Assembly (NCBI RefSeq): GCF_051192575.1
Contig: NZ_JBPJSQ010000009.1
Location: forward strand, 132,553-196,552
Length of the DNA stretch: 64,000 nucleotides
Origin: Aestuariimicrobium soli
Lineage (GTDB): Bacteria > Actinomycetota > Actinomycetes > Propionibacteriales > Propionibacteriaceae
Reading direction: 5' to 3'
Position numbers and translations under genes: made by a program. The notes under the pieces were generated by a model. The model was given only the letters and a program-made list of their open reading frames with translations. It did not search any database and was not told the origin of the DNA. This document shows, in pieces, positions 38,461-46,515 of the stretch; within the stretch, counting starts at the first letter, position 1; each line of letters starts with the position of its first letter.

Positions 38461-38478
38461 CCGGCACGATCGTGCCGG
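38461..38478. promoter_or_regulatory. hip operator 1
   Basis: Perfect 18-bp palindrome CCGGCACGATCGTGCCGG beginning 14 nt after the rlmN stop. Shares the core CGGCACG-N2-CGTGCCG with operators 2 and 3. Confidence 0.8.
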
Positions 38479-38520
38479 TATGGCGGCGTCAAGGTTCCCT
38501 GATGCATGACGTGGACGTCG

Positions 38521-38542
38521 AATCGGCACGTTCGTGCCGATT
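38521..38542. promoter_or_regulatory. hip operator 2
   Basis: Perfect inverted repeat with 10-bp arms around TT; core CGGCACG-TT-CGTGCCG. Centre is 62 bp from operator 1. It abuts the -35 of the hip promoter. Confidence 0.8.
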
Positions 38543-38547
38543 GGGGC

Positions 38548-38577
38548 TTGACGCAGTCGGGAATGCCGGGGGATCAT
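38548..38577 (+). promoter_or_regulatory. hipBA promoter
   Basis: -35 TTGACG (38548-38553) and -10 GATCAT (38572-38577) with an 18-nt spacer; CATGAT at 38575 is an alternative -10. Sandwiched between operators 2 and 3. Confidence 0.5.
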
Positions 38578-38584
38578 GATGAAA

Positions 38585-38600
38585 CGGCACGCTCGTGCCG
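38585..38600. promoter_or_regulatory. hip operator 3
   Basis: CGGCACG-CT-CGTGCCG. Centre is 61 bp from operator 2. It lies just downstream of the -10, at the expected transcription start. Confidence 0.8.
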
Positions 38601-38633
38601 GTTTGGTGCTGCGGCCCGGAAGGAGCCCGGACG

Positions 38634-38834
38634 ATGGACCCTGACCTCGGTGCGGGCGTGCTCGCCCGACGCCGTGATCTCGGACTGACCCAGCGAGACC
38701 TGGCTGAGCTCGCCGGCGTCAGCGAGCGGTTCGTGCGCCAGCTCGAGGCGGGCAAGCTGACCGTCCAACTCGACAAGGTGCTCGCGGTGCTCGAGGCACT
38801 CGGCCTGCGGCTGACCTGGGAGCTGAGAGCGTGA
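38634..38834 (+). CDS. hipB: HipB-type antitoxin, Xre-family regulator
   Basis: 66-aa Cro/C1-type HTH protein (LGLTQRDLAELAGVSERFVRQLEAGK). In HipBA systems it neutralises HipA and represses the operon. ATG 38634 has GGAAGGAG ending 8 nt upstream. The three palindromic operators upstream are its likely targets. Overlaps hipA by 4 nt (GTGA). Confidence 0.9.
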   Translation: MDPDLGAGVLARRRDLGLTQRDLAELAGVSERFVRQLEAGKLTVQLDKVLAVLEALGLRLTWELRA

Positions 38835-40027
38835 GCCCCTCGTCCGAGCCGCAGGTGCTCGCCGACGTCCACCGCGGCACCGTGCTGGCCGCCCAGTTCT
38901 CCTCCGTCGGCCCGGACCTGCGCTTCGCCTACCTGCCCGATTTCGCGGGCCGGCCATTGGCGCACACGTTGCCAGTGGGGATGTCGGTGGATCGCCCCGG
39001 ACGAACCCTGCCGCCGTTCTTCACCAACCTGTTGCCTGAGGGTCGGCGACTGTCGGCACTGCAGCGTGCCCTCAAGACCTCCGGTGACGACGAGCTGGGT
39101 CTGCTGCTCGCTGTGGGCGAGGACACCGTCGGCGACGTGCGCGTCGTCCCCGCCGGCCACACTCCCGAGCGGGTGGAGCCAGCCGTTCCCAGCGGCACGC
39201 CCCTCGACTTCGCCCAGTTGGCCAGTCGGGCCGGCATCGATCGCGTGGCCGTCCCGGGCGTGCAGGACAAGCTGTCGGCGGGCATGATCACCCTCCCACT
39301 CCCGCGGGGGCGCCGTGCCGGCGTCGACCAGCCGGACGCCAGCGGTGCGAGCCTGGTCAAGCTGACACCTCCGGACTACCCCGGAGCGGTCGAGAACGAG
39401 CACTTCGCGCTGGGTCTGGCGACCAGGCTCGGTGAGCGGGTCGTGCGGCACGAACTGGTGCGTGACGTGCATGGCACGCCGGGCTTGGTGGTGGTTCGTT
39501 TCGACCGCGTGCCCGAACCCGTCGCGGTCGAGGATGCGTGCCAACTCCTGGGCCGTTACCCCAGCGACAAGTATCTGGTGACCGCCGAGGAGGTGGCTGC
39601 AGTCGTGGCCGACGTGGTCGCGGCACCGGCGGTGGCGAGGAGGTCGATCCATCGTCAGTTCGTGTTCGCCTGGTTGATGGGCAACGGCGATCTGCACGCC
39701 AAGAACGTGTCGGTCGTTCGGTTGCCGACGGGGGAGTGGCGGGTGGCGCCGATCTACGACACGGTCTGCACGCTGGCCTGGGGAGACACGACCATGGCGC
39801 TCAGCATGGGCGGCCGGGTCGAGGGTTTCGTCCGACGTCACCTCGTCGACTTCGGACGATCGATCGGACTCCCCGAGCGGGTCGCCGAGCGCGACGTCGA
39901 CGTCGCCTTGGCAGCCACCAGCACGGTCGACGCCGATCTGGAGGCGGGAGCGTTGCCGTACGACCCGACCACCGTCCGACGGCTACGTCGGCAGCTGGGG
40001 CGTCGGCGCCGCGACGCCCTCGGGTGA
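38831..40027 (+). CDS. hipA: HipA-family serine/threonine kinase toxin
   Basis: 398-aa HipA kinase with all key elements: Gly-rich loop VPGVQDKLSAG (141-151), ATP Lys177, catalytic GNGDLHAKN (284-292, Asp287 and Asn292) and the metal Asp310 in APIYD. In Escherichia coli HipA phosphorylates GltX and causes persistence; the target here is unknown. Intact residues suggest an active toxin. The last 45 nt overlap the converging oxidoreductase gene. Confidence 0.9.
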   Translation: MSPSSEPQVLADVHRGTVLAAQFSSVGPDLRFAYLPDFAGRPLAHTLPVGMSVDRPGRTLPPFFTNLLPEGRRLSALQRALKTSGDDELGLLLAVGEDTVGDVRVVPAGHTPERVEPAVPSGTPLDFAQLASRAGIDRVAVPGVQDKLSAGMITLPLPRGRRAGVDQPDASGASLVKLTPPDYPGAVENEHFALGLATRLGERVVRHELVRDVHGTPGLVVVRFDRVPEPVAVEDACQLLGRYPSDKYLVTAEEVAAVVADVVAAPAVARRSIHRQFVFAWLMGNGDLHAKNVSVVRLPTGEWRVAPIYDTVCTLAWGDTTMALSMGGRVEGFVRRHLVDFGRSIGLPERVAERDVDVALAATSTVDADLEAGALPYDPTTVRRLRRQLGRRRRDALG

Positions 40028-41638
40028 GGCCCTCGCACCCTCGACAGCCCCCGCGGGAACCGACCCGTCGGACTCGGTCGCCAGTCGGCTCAGGGCACGA
40101 ACCAGTTTCTGCAGTTCCCTGGCCTGCTTCGTGCGCAGCCGAATGGTGCGCACGGTGCCGCGCGCCACCACCCGCTCGGCACGGTTCTGGTCGAGCCAGC
40201 GGGTGCCGACCACGTCGCCCACCCCGAACCTTTGCAGCACGTCATCGCCGGCCACCTGCTCGGCCTCGCCCTCCACCAGCACGTGGCACCAGGGCGATCC
40301 CGACTCGTCGACGATCACGTCGCCGTCGGTGAAGCGCATGTTCTCGAGCTCGAAGTCGTCGGCGTCCGAGACGCTCATCTCGACGGCATCGCGCCCCACC
40401 AGCGGCCAGATCGCCCAGTCGGCCAGCAGCCGCAGCTTGCGGTCCCAGGTGGGCACGAACCCCCACAGCACCACCCGCCACATCACCCAGGCGGGCAGGC
40501 CCGTGAACTCGCGGCCGTACAACTCGGCGACGGCACTGCGGCGGCCCAGCGAGGCACCCTGCCCGAAGCCGACGAAACTGAACGGACGAGCCGCCCGTCC
40601 CGACACTGTCGCCAGCGCGTTGCGTGCCACCAATGACCCCTGCTGCAGCGCGAAGATGGCCACGGCCGGGCAGACTCCTCCCCGCGGATGGGGCACGGCG
40701 GCGCAGTCCCCGGCCGCCCACACACCCTCGTGGCCGACCACCTGACAGGTGGCGTCGGTGACAATTCGTCCGTTGTCTGCCAGGGGCAGCCCCGTCACCG
40801 CCGTCACCACGGGGTGGGGCTTGGCGCCGATCGCCGAGACGACGGTGGTGGTGGGGATGGGCGGCGCGTCCCGCAGCTCGACCGCGTGGGGGGTGACTCC
40901 GGTGACGCGTTCTGCATCGACCAGCTCGACCCCGAGCCGTCGCAGCCTTTCGGTTGCGTAGCCCACCAGTTTCGGATGTGAACTGCGCCCCTTCGGTCCC
41001 AGCTCCGGCAGCACCGCGTCGCCGGGATGCACCAGCACCACGCGCACCTCGTCGGCACTGATCCCGGGGTAGATCCGGGCCAGCAGGCGCGCGTAGTCGG
41101 TGAGTTCCCCCGCGATCTCGCAGCCGGCGAAGCCACCCCCAGCCACCACGAAGGTCAGCAGGCGTCGACGTTCCGCGGCGTCGGGCTCCTGGTCGGCCTT
41201 CTCGAACCGGCTGACGAGGTGGTTGCGCAGTCGGAAGACGTCATCGAAGGTCTTCATCATGAAGGCGTGTTCGGGCAGTCCGGCGAAGGTCTCGTGCCGG
41301 TCGGCGGTACCCACGCCGATGACGAGCTGGTCGTAGTCGAGCAGGCGTCGTCGTCCCTGGTCGTCGGTGACCTCCACCCGCCGGCCGACCAGATCGACGT
41401 CGGTGACCTCACCCACCACGAGCCGGGCGGGGGCGACCATGCGGCGGGTGGAGTTGAGGATCGTGTGGGGCGAGATGCGGCTGGTGAGCATCTCGCCGAT
41501 GAACCCGTGCCAGACCTGGTAGTTCTCGCGGCTGACGACGGTCAGCTCGACCTCGCGTCGGCGCAGGGCCCGACGCAGTCCCTTCGCGACCGTGATGGCG
41601 ACGTAGCCGCCGCCGAGCATGACGATCCGTTCCCCCAT
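39983..41638 (-). CDS. NDH-2-like FAD/NAD(P) oxidoreductase with C-terminal CAP-like domain
   Basis: 551-aa fusion. Residues 1-~380 form a type-II NADH dehydrogenase-like flavoprotein: GGGYVAITVAKG (FAD), VVAGGGFAGCEIAGEL (NAD) and GVWAAGDCAAV. A hydrophobic segment (about 390-425) may bind the membrane. Residues about 430-520 look like a cyclic-nucleotide-binding/CAP beta-barrel (FTDGDVIVDESGSPWCHVLVEGEAEQV). The domain may tune activity by ligand. ATG 41638 is 6 nt from CACCGT. The 3' end overlaps hipA by 45 nt. Confidence 0.8.
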   Translation of the reverse strand: MGERIVMLGGGYVAITVAKGLRRALRRREVELTVVSRENYQVWHGFIGEMLTSRISPHTILNSTRRMVAPARLVVGEVTDVDLVGRRVEVTDDQGRRRLLDYDQLVIGVGTADRHETFAGLPEHAFMMKTFDDVFRLRNHLVSRFEKADQEPDAAERRRLLTFVVAGGGFAGCEIAGELTDYARLLARIYPGISADEVRVVLVHPGDAVLPELGPKGRSSHPKLVGYATERLRRLGVELVDAERVTGVTPHAVELRDAPPIPTTTVVSAIGAKPHPVVTAVTGLPLADNGRIVTDATCQVVGHEGVWAAGDCAAVPHPRGGVCPAVAIFALQQGSLVARNALATVSGRAARPFSFVGFGQGASLGRRSAVAELYGREFTGLPAWVMWRVVLWGFVPTWDRKLRLLADWAIWPLVGRDAVEMSVSDADDFELENMRFTDGDVIVDESGSPWCHVLVEGEAEQVAGDDVLQRFGVGDVVGTRWLDQNRAERVVARGTVRTIRLRTKQARELQKLVRALSRLATESDGSVPAGAVEGARASPEGVAAPTPQLPT

Positions 41639-41711
41639 GGCGCAACGGTGCTCCGTCGACGCCTCCCTGTAAAGGGCCTGAGCCGGGGGGCAGTGATCAG
41701 GCTGCCAGTGA

Positions 41712-42263
41712 TCATGCTGCCAGTGCCTCCAGCGCCCGATCGACCAGGCGGCTCAGGTGGCCCAGTTCGTCCGCGACCCGATCGAGCGAGAACCAGGCGA
41801 CGTCGTTCGATTCCTCCGAGACCGCGGGCACCGCCTCGCCGGGCACCGTGGTCACGAAGCGCACGTCGAGATGCTCCTGGCAGACCCCGAACGAGCCGAC
41901 CAGCAGATGGGCATCCAGCTCGACCGGCACCAGCGGCGACTCCAGCGCAATACCGGCCTCCTCGCTGCCCTCGCGGCGGGCGGCGGCCACCAGGTCGGTG
42001 TCGCCCTCCTCGAGGTGACCGCCGAACTGCAGCCAGCGGTTGGCCCGCCGGTGATGGGTGAGCAGCACCTTCGTCCGTTCGTGGTCCACGACCAGCACCG
42101 ACGAGGTGAGGTGGGCCGGCAGCACACCCTTGACGAGCGCCCGCTCGCCCTCGTCCGCCAGCAGGCTGAGGTACCGGGTGCGCAGCTGCTCCTGCGCGAG
42201 GTCGATCGTCGACCAGGCCTCGAGGTCGCCGATCACGCGGTCGGTCAGGGTCTGCCAGCTCAT
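41712..42263 (-). CDS. Nudix hydrolase
   Basis: 183-aa Nudix protein. The Nudix box spans about residues 82-105 with an RE-x2-EE-x-G core (one residue longer than the standard spacing). Hydrolyses a nucleoside diphosphate-linked compound; the substrate is unknown. ATG 42263 overlaps the stop of the LOG gene (ATGA), so the two are co-translated. Confidence 0.85.
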   Translation of the reverse strand: MSWQTLTDRVIGDLEAWSTIDLAQEQLRTRYLSLLADEGERALVKGVLPAHLTSSVLVVDHERTKVLLTHHRRANRWLQFGGHLEEGDTDLVAAARREGSEEAGIALESPLVPVELDAHLLVGSFGVCQEHLDVRFVTTVPGEAVPAVSEESNDVAWFSLDRVADELGHLSRLVDRALEALAA

Positions 42264-43399
42264 ACTGCTCCGTCCTGCAGCAACACGGCTGCTGCTTCCT
42301 CGATGGTGTCGACCAGGTGCACGTGGGCGCCCATCGCCCGGTCTCGGCCCAGCGCCTGCAGCAGCGGCCACGCCGGCAGGGTGGTCGTCCAGTGCTCGAC
42401 CCCGACCAGCACCATGGGCGAGGGGCGGGTGTCATCGGCGGCGTAGTAGTTGCCGGTGGCCGCCTGGAAGATCTCCTGCACGGTGCCGGCCGCGCCCTCC
42501 AGATAGATCAGGCCCCTGCGGCAGTGCGCCAGCAGCGTGTCTTCCCGCAGCGCGTTGGAGAAGAACTTCGCCACGTGCGAGGCGAACGGGTTGGGCGGCT
42601 CGTGGCCGTAGAACCAGGTGGGCACCCCGATGCTGGTGCCGGTGGCGTCGAAGCGGTCGCGCACCTCGAAGGCGGCCCGGGCCCACGCGGTGATGCCCTG
42701 ACCACCCTCGGCCCGCGGGCGAAAGCTCGGCGTCTGCGCCAACTGGTCGACCGCGGCGTCGATGCGGGCGTGGTCGGAAGCGCTGTCGTGGACGAGGGCC
42801 GCCCCCAGGTTGGCGGCCTCCATCGCTCCCGGCCCGCCACCGGTCAGCACGGTCAGGCCGCCCGCCGTCAGGTCGGCGGCCAGATGGGCCGCCGCCCGGT
42901 AGGAGTCCGAGCCGCGGGCCGCCGCGTGGCCGCCCATGATGCCCAGCGTGTTGGCGGGAGCCAGGTTCTCGTCCAGCTCGTTGAGGGCATCGTCGATGGC
43001 ATGGTCGTGCAGCGACATGGCCAGAGTGTTGGCCAACGCCTGCGCCGCCGGCCGCTGCTGCCAGGCGTAGACCTGCGCATCGGGGGTGCGCGCGTAGGCG
43101 ACGTCGAGGCCGGCGTACAACTCGTCCGGGGTGTAGAGCGTCGGCCGGTAGGGGCGAAACGGCAATTGCGGCAACGCCGGGAACACCAGCGCCCCGCGGT
43201 CCCGCAGGTCGGCGTCGGCTTCGGGGGTCACGAGGCAGCCGAGGAAGACCGCGTGGTTGACCGGCACCGAGGCCAGGGCGGACGAGCGTTCCCGCAGGTC
43301 GATGCCCTGCAGGGCGACGCGACTCAGGCTTCGTGGGGGAGTGGCGGCCAACCAGGCATCGAAGTCCTCGAGGGACTGCAGTTCGACAAGGTGCGCCAT
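42260..43399 (-). CDS. LOG-family nucleotide-binding protein
   Basis: 379-aa Rossmann protein with a LOG domain at about 145-350. GIMGGHAAARG and LTGGGPGAMEAANLGA are typical of nucleotide 5'-monophosphate glycosidases, but the family PGGxGTxxE motif reads EGAAGTVQE. The ~140-residue N-terminal extension is seen in long PpnN-like members. Possible nucleotide salvage with the coupled Nudix enzyme. ATG 43399 is 6 nt from TAGGGT. Confidence 0.75.
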   Translation of the reverse strand: MAHLVELQSLEDFDAWLAATPPRSLSRVALQGIDLRERSSALASVPVNHAVFLGCLVTPEADADLRDRGALVFPALPQLPFRPYRPTLYTPDELYAGLDVAYARTPDAQVYAWQQRPAAQALANTLAMSLHDHAIDDALNELDENLAPANTLGIMGGHAAARGSDSYRAAAHLAADLTAGGLTVLTGGGPGAMEAANLGAALVHDSASDHARIDAAVDQLAQTPSFRPRAEGGQGITAWARAAFEVRDRFDATGTSIGVPTWFYGHEPPNPFASHVAKFFSNALREDTLLAHCRRGLIYLEGAAGTVQEIFQAATGNYYAADDTRPSPMVLVGVEHWTTTLPAWPLLQALGRDRAMGAHVHLVDTIEEAAAVLLQDGAV

Positions 43400-43411
43400 G
43401 CGTTCACCCTA
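43400..43411 (-). promoter_or_regulatory. Leaderless promoter of the LOG-Nudix pair
   Basis: TAGGGT at 43411-43406, 6 nt, then ATG at 43399. Confidence 0.6.
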
Positions 43412-43472
43412 GTTGCCCACCATCTGGTCGGGGGATCGACCAACTGAAGCGCGGACATGCTGCCAGAACCCC

Positions 43473-43501
43473 TTGACTCACGCCCCGGAGCGTGATACGA
43501 A
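43473..43501 (+). promoter_or_regulatory. Protease promoter with operator-like repeat in the spacer
   Basis: TTGACT (43473-43478) and extended -10 TGA-TACGAA (TACGAA 43496-43501), 17-nt spacer. TCACGC (43478-43483) and GCGTGA (43490-43495) form an inverted repeat inside the spacer. Confidence 0.45.
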
Positions 43502-43535
43502 GCGGAATCAGGGCAATTGGTAAAGGATCCCACGG

Positions 43536-44759
43536 ATGACGATTGAGTTCAGGCGGGCTTTTGTCGGCGCGATAGCGCTCTCGGTGGTCGCCTTGGGGAG
43601 CATCGGCCCGAGCGCCCTTCGGGCGCAGGCAGCCCCGATTTGCTCTACTGAGAGGAGTTCGAACGGCGAACTCAGCTTCAGTGGCGCACCTAGCGCAGAG
43701 TTGGAGCAGGCCGCGAATTTTGTCGAACAGTTCAACGACCAGTCAGATCGCGGCGTAGTTGGCTCGCGGTTCTGTACAGACTACAGTGGTCTCGAGGTCT
43801 TCGTTGGCCCGAAGGTCGACGATTCGGTGCTGCGGGCGATATCGACGTACCGTACTACTCACTCGAACATGGGAGTTGAGGTCGTTCACGTCGATCGCTC
43901 ACCAGGGGATCTCAGGGGTGAGATCCAAGCGATTTTGTTGTCCGACCCAAGTGGTTCGGTCTATCAATCACTAGAGCCGGATATCAGCACGGGGCTCATC
44001 AGGGCGCGAATCGCAGTCAACGGAGTCCATAAATCTGCTACACCTGCCAGTGTTGTGGTCGAGCCAGTATCGTATTCTGGAGGTGAGCATTCCAGTCGCA
44101 ATTCAGATGTCTCGCCCTACAAGGCTGGCGCGAAGATTTCTGCCGATGGCTATATCTGTAGCCTCGGGCCCAGAGTTCACAACGGCTCCCATATAATGAT
44201 CTTGACTGCCGGGCATTGTCCAGGAGTCAAGCACTTCACAGGTGACGACGAACGTGAAGTGGGTGTTCAATACACCAACGCGTATGCCAACGACGCATCT
44301 CGCTTCGGCGATTGGAAGCTGCTTACTGGATATAGCTATGGAACCTCATATTTCAACGGAGCAGCCGGTTCATCGTCAACATACCCCGGGGCAGGTATCA
44401 ATTGGGGCACGCGGACCATTGGCTCCAAGGTGTGCAGTAGCGGAGCGGTAGGTGGCCAGATCTGTCATTTTCATGTCTCGAGCGTGAATGAATCGGTCTT
44501 CATGGAGGGTAAATGGGTCGGTCATCAGACGCAGGTAATCTCGGACAACATGGCGACGTCCAACCCAGCCGATTGTGACGGCTGGGTGGGCGGCGATTCC
44601 GGCGGGCCCATCGTTCACAACAATGGTAGCGGTGCCGTTGTCTACGATGGGCTGGTGCAAGGAGTCACGTGGTGGTATGCCGGGTCGCAGAAGCGATGTC
44701 ATTATTGGTACACTCAGATGGGTGCCGTCAGGGCGTGGGCGCCGGGTGCGACATGGTGA
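43536..44759 (+). CDS. Secreted S1 (chymotrypsin-fold) serine protease
   Basis: 407 aa. A signal peptide (about 1-33), a propeptide-like region (about 34-195) and a protease domain with His227 (LTAGHC), Asp259 (RFGDW) and Ser355 (GGDSGGPI). Cysteines at 208/228, 300/310 and 347/388 suggest three disulfides, as in streptogrisin/alpha-lytic relatives. GC is clearly below the surroundings (35 of 60 bases in 43681-43740) and AT-rich codons are frequent, so recent acquisition is likely. ATG 43536 has AAAGGA 8 nt upstream. Confidence 0.88.
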   Translation: MTIEFRRAFVGAIALSVVALGSIGPSALRAQAAPICSTERSSNGELSFSGAPSAELEQAANFVEQFNDQSDRGVVGSRFCTDYSGLEVFVGPKVDDSVLRAISTYRTTHSNMGVEVVHVDRSPGDLRGEIQAILLSDPSGSVYQSLEPDISTGLIRARIAVNGVHKSATPASVVVEPVSYSGGEHSSRNSDVSPYKAGAKISADGYICSLGPRVHNGSHIMILTAGHCPGVKHFTGDDEREVGVQYTNAYANDASRFGDWKLLTGYSYGTSYFNGAAGSSSTYPGAGINWGTRTIGSKVCSSGAVGGQICHFHVSSVNESVFMEGKWVGHQTQVISDNMATSNPADCDGWVGGDSGGPIVHNNGSGAVVYDGLVQGVTWWYAGSQKRCHYWYTQMGAVRAWAPGATW

Positions 44760-44995
44760 GGAATCGAATGAACGGTGCTCGCGGCAACGTCCCTGTTCTC
44801 GTCATCTCGTCGGTGTTGTGCTTCGCAGCCGCCATCGCGAGCCTGTTCGTCCTGCGGTCGGGCTCCTGCCTGCAGAGCGATCCACCGCAGTGTTCCACCT
44901 CACCCGGCCCGGTCGGCCTGGTGCTGGCGGCGCTTTTCCTGATTGCCGCCATCGTGCTCGGGCGCAAAGCGTGGCTCGTTCACCGGGCCCGCTGA
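44753..44995 (+). CDS. Small membrane protein downstream of the protease
   Basis: 80-aa protein with two hydrophobic helices (about 14-35 and 54-71) separated by a loop with two Cys (SCLQSDPPQC). ATG 44753 overlaps the protease stop; GTG 44756 or ATG 44768 are alternatives. Unlike the protease gene it is GC-rich. The coupling suggests a link to protease export or immunity, which is inference. The last 96 nt are antisense to the serine hydrolase gene. Confidence 0.6.
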   Translation: MVRNRMNGARGNVPVLVISSVLCFAAAIASLFVLRSGSCLQSDPPQCSTSPGPVGLVLAALFLIAAIVLGRKAWLVHRAR

Positions 44996-46432
44996 CCGGC
45001 CGCTTCGACATGCCGCTCGTTCCTCGCGGTTATCAGCGACGGTGAGATCGGCGCACCCGTCGGGGAGGGAGATCCCGCGCAGGGTGTTCTGGCCCAGCGG
45101 TTGGGTGGTCCACGCGAACGTGGCCTCGCCGTCGCCGGCCGGCACGTCGAGCAGTACGGAGTGCGGGGTATTGGGGCAGGCCAGGCGCACGTGCAGCACC
45201 CCGGCGTCGTCGGTGGCACCGGCCGCGGAGACGGCCAGGGTGGCATCGGGCCAGGTCAGCTCCGTGTCGCTCCACTCCCCGTGGCCGATAGGGATGCGGT
45301 GGTGGCCACCGTCGGCGTCGTCCCACTGCAGCAGCCAGCCGCCGTCGGTGGGCTGCACGGTGGCGGTGCCGTGGTCGGTGATGGTGCCCGACCACCCCGC
45401 AAACGCGGACGATCCCGACGGCACCTCGACCGCGACCGGCTCCGTCGGCGCCTCGAGCCGGTCGAGGGCGGGCAGCAGGAGCTGCCGCACCTGATCGATG
45501 GTGACCTGCATGTCGGGGGCGATGCTGGTGATCACCACCGCCAGCTTCTGGTCGGGCCAGATCAGGCCGTACTGACCGTAGGCGCCGTCGGCTCGGTGAC
45601 CACCGTCACGCCCGAGCCAGACCTGCCAGCCGTACCCCTGGGCCCAGTCGGAGTTGACCGGGTCGGGGTTGCCGGGGGAGTTGTCGACACGCTTGGTGGC
45701 GTACTCCTGGATCCAACTCGTGGGCAGCAGTTGCTCCCCGCCGTGCGGCCCGCCGACGGCCACGCCGCCGTTGGCGACCAGCCCGATGAAGCTGGCCAGA
45801 GTGCGGGGCGACACGTGGTTGCCCGAAAAGCCGTAGGCGTTGCCGTCGGGGTCACTCGTCCAGTGGCTGGGGTCGCAGTCGAGCTTGTCGAGCACCTCCT
45901 CGCGCATCAGGGTGTGCACGCTGCGGCCCGTGGCGCGGGCGACAGCCAGAGCCACCGCGTAGGTGCACAGCTGGTTGTAGCAGAACGCCTCACCGGGCGT
46001 TCCCTCGGGCTCGTGCCGCAGGAAGTCGCCGATGCCGCTGGCGTCGAGCGTCCAGCGACCCTGGAACAACTCGATGGTGTCGAACGTGTGACCCGAAGCC
46101 ATCGCCAGGCAGTGGCCGAGCGTGATGGTGCGCGCCTTGGGGCCGACGCGGTCGTCCACCACTTCGCTGAACAGGTCGACCAGCAGGTCGTTCTCGCTGA
46201 GCAGGCCGCGGTCGCGGGCGATGCCGAAGGCGGCCGAGGTGAACGTCTTGCTCATCGAGTACACCAGGCTTGCGCGTTCCATCGTCCAGGGCGCGACGGC
46301 GAACTCGACGAGGCGTTCGCCGGCCCGCACCACGGTCAGCGAGTGCAGCTCGCACCCGGCGGCGCGCTGGGCTTCGAGGAAGGCCTGCACGGGGTCGTTG
46401 GCGGACGAGGGGGCTGGTTGCGACGTGGTCAT
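44900..46432 (-). CDS. Beta-lactamase-family serine hydrolase
   Basis: 510 aa. The N-terminal ~360 residues are a class-C-like serine hydrolase (beta-lactamase/esterase family): SMSK at 59-62 is the SxxK motif, YNQLCTYA is near the YxN position, and a DGAYGQYG loop follows. A beta-rich C-terminal domain comes next. No signal peptide. The final ~45 residues (polar, Arg/Glu-rich) are antisense to the small membrane protein and look like a run-on after a lost stop codon. Confidence 0.8.
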   Translation of the reverse strand: MTTSQPAPSSANDPVQAFLEAQRAAGCELHSLTVVRAGERLVEFAVAPWTMERASLVYSMSKTFTSAAFGIARDRGLLSENDLLVDLFSEVVDDRVGPKARTITLGHCLAMASGHTFDTIELFQGRWTLDASGIGDFLRHEPEGTPGEAFCYNQLCTYAVALAVARATGRSVHTLMREEVLDKLDCDPSHWTSDPDGNAYGFSGNHVSPRTLASFIGLVANGGVAVGGPHGGEQLLPTSWIQEYATKRVDNSPGNPDPVNSDWAQGYGWQVWLGRDGGHRADGAYGQYGLIWPDQKLAVVITSIAPDMQVTIDQVRQLLLPALDRLEAPTEPVAVEVPSGSSAFAGWSGTITDHGTATVQPTDGGWLLQWDDADGGHHRIPIGHGEWSDTELTWPDATLAVSAAGATDDAGVLHVRLACPNTPHSVLLDVPAGDGEATFAWTTQPLGQNTLRGISLPDGCADLTVADNREERAACRSGRSAGPVNEPRFAPEHDGGNQEKRRQHQADRAG

Positions 46433-46515
46433 GCACCCATCCAACCGGTCCCCGGTGGCGTCCGCAGGAAGTCCACGGGGTGACGGGGCGGCGTTTTCTG
46501 GCAGGATCAGCGCTC

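Noticed and set aside
38461..38600. CRISPR-like array from the three hip repeats
   Set aside because: The repeats are perfect palindromes, only three, within a promoter, and the intervening sequence contains the -35 and -10.
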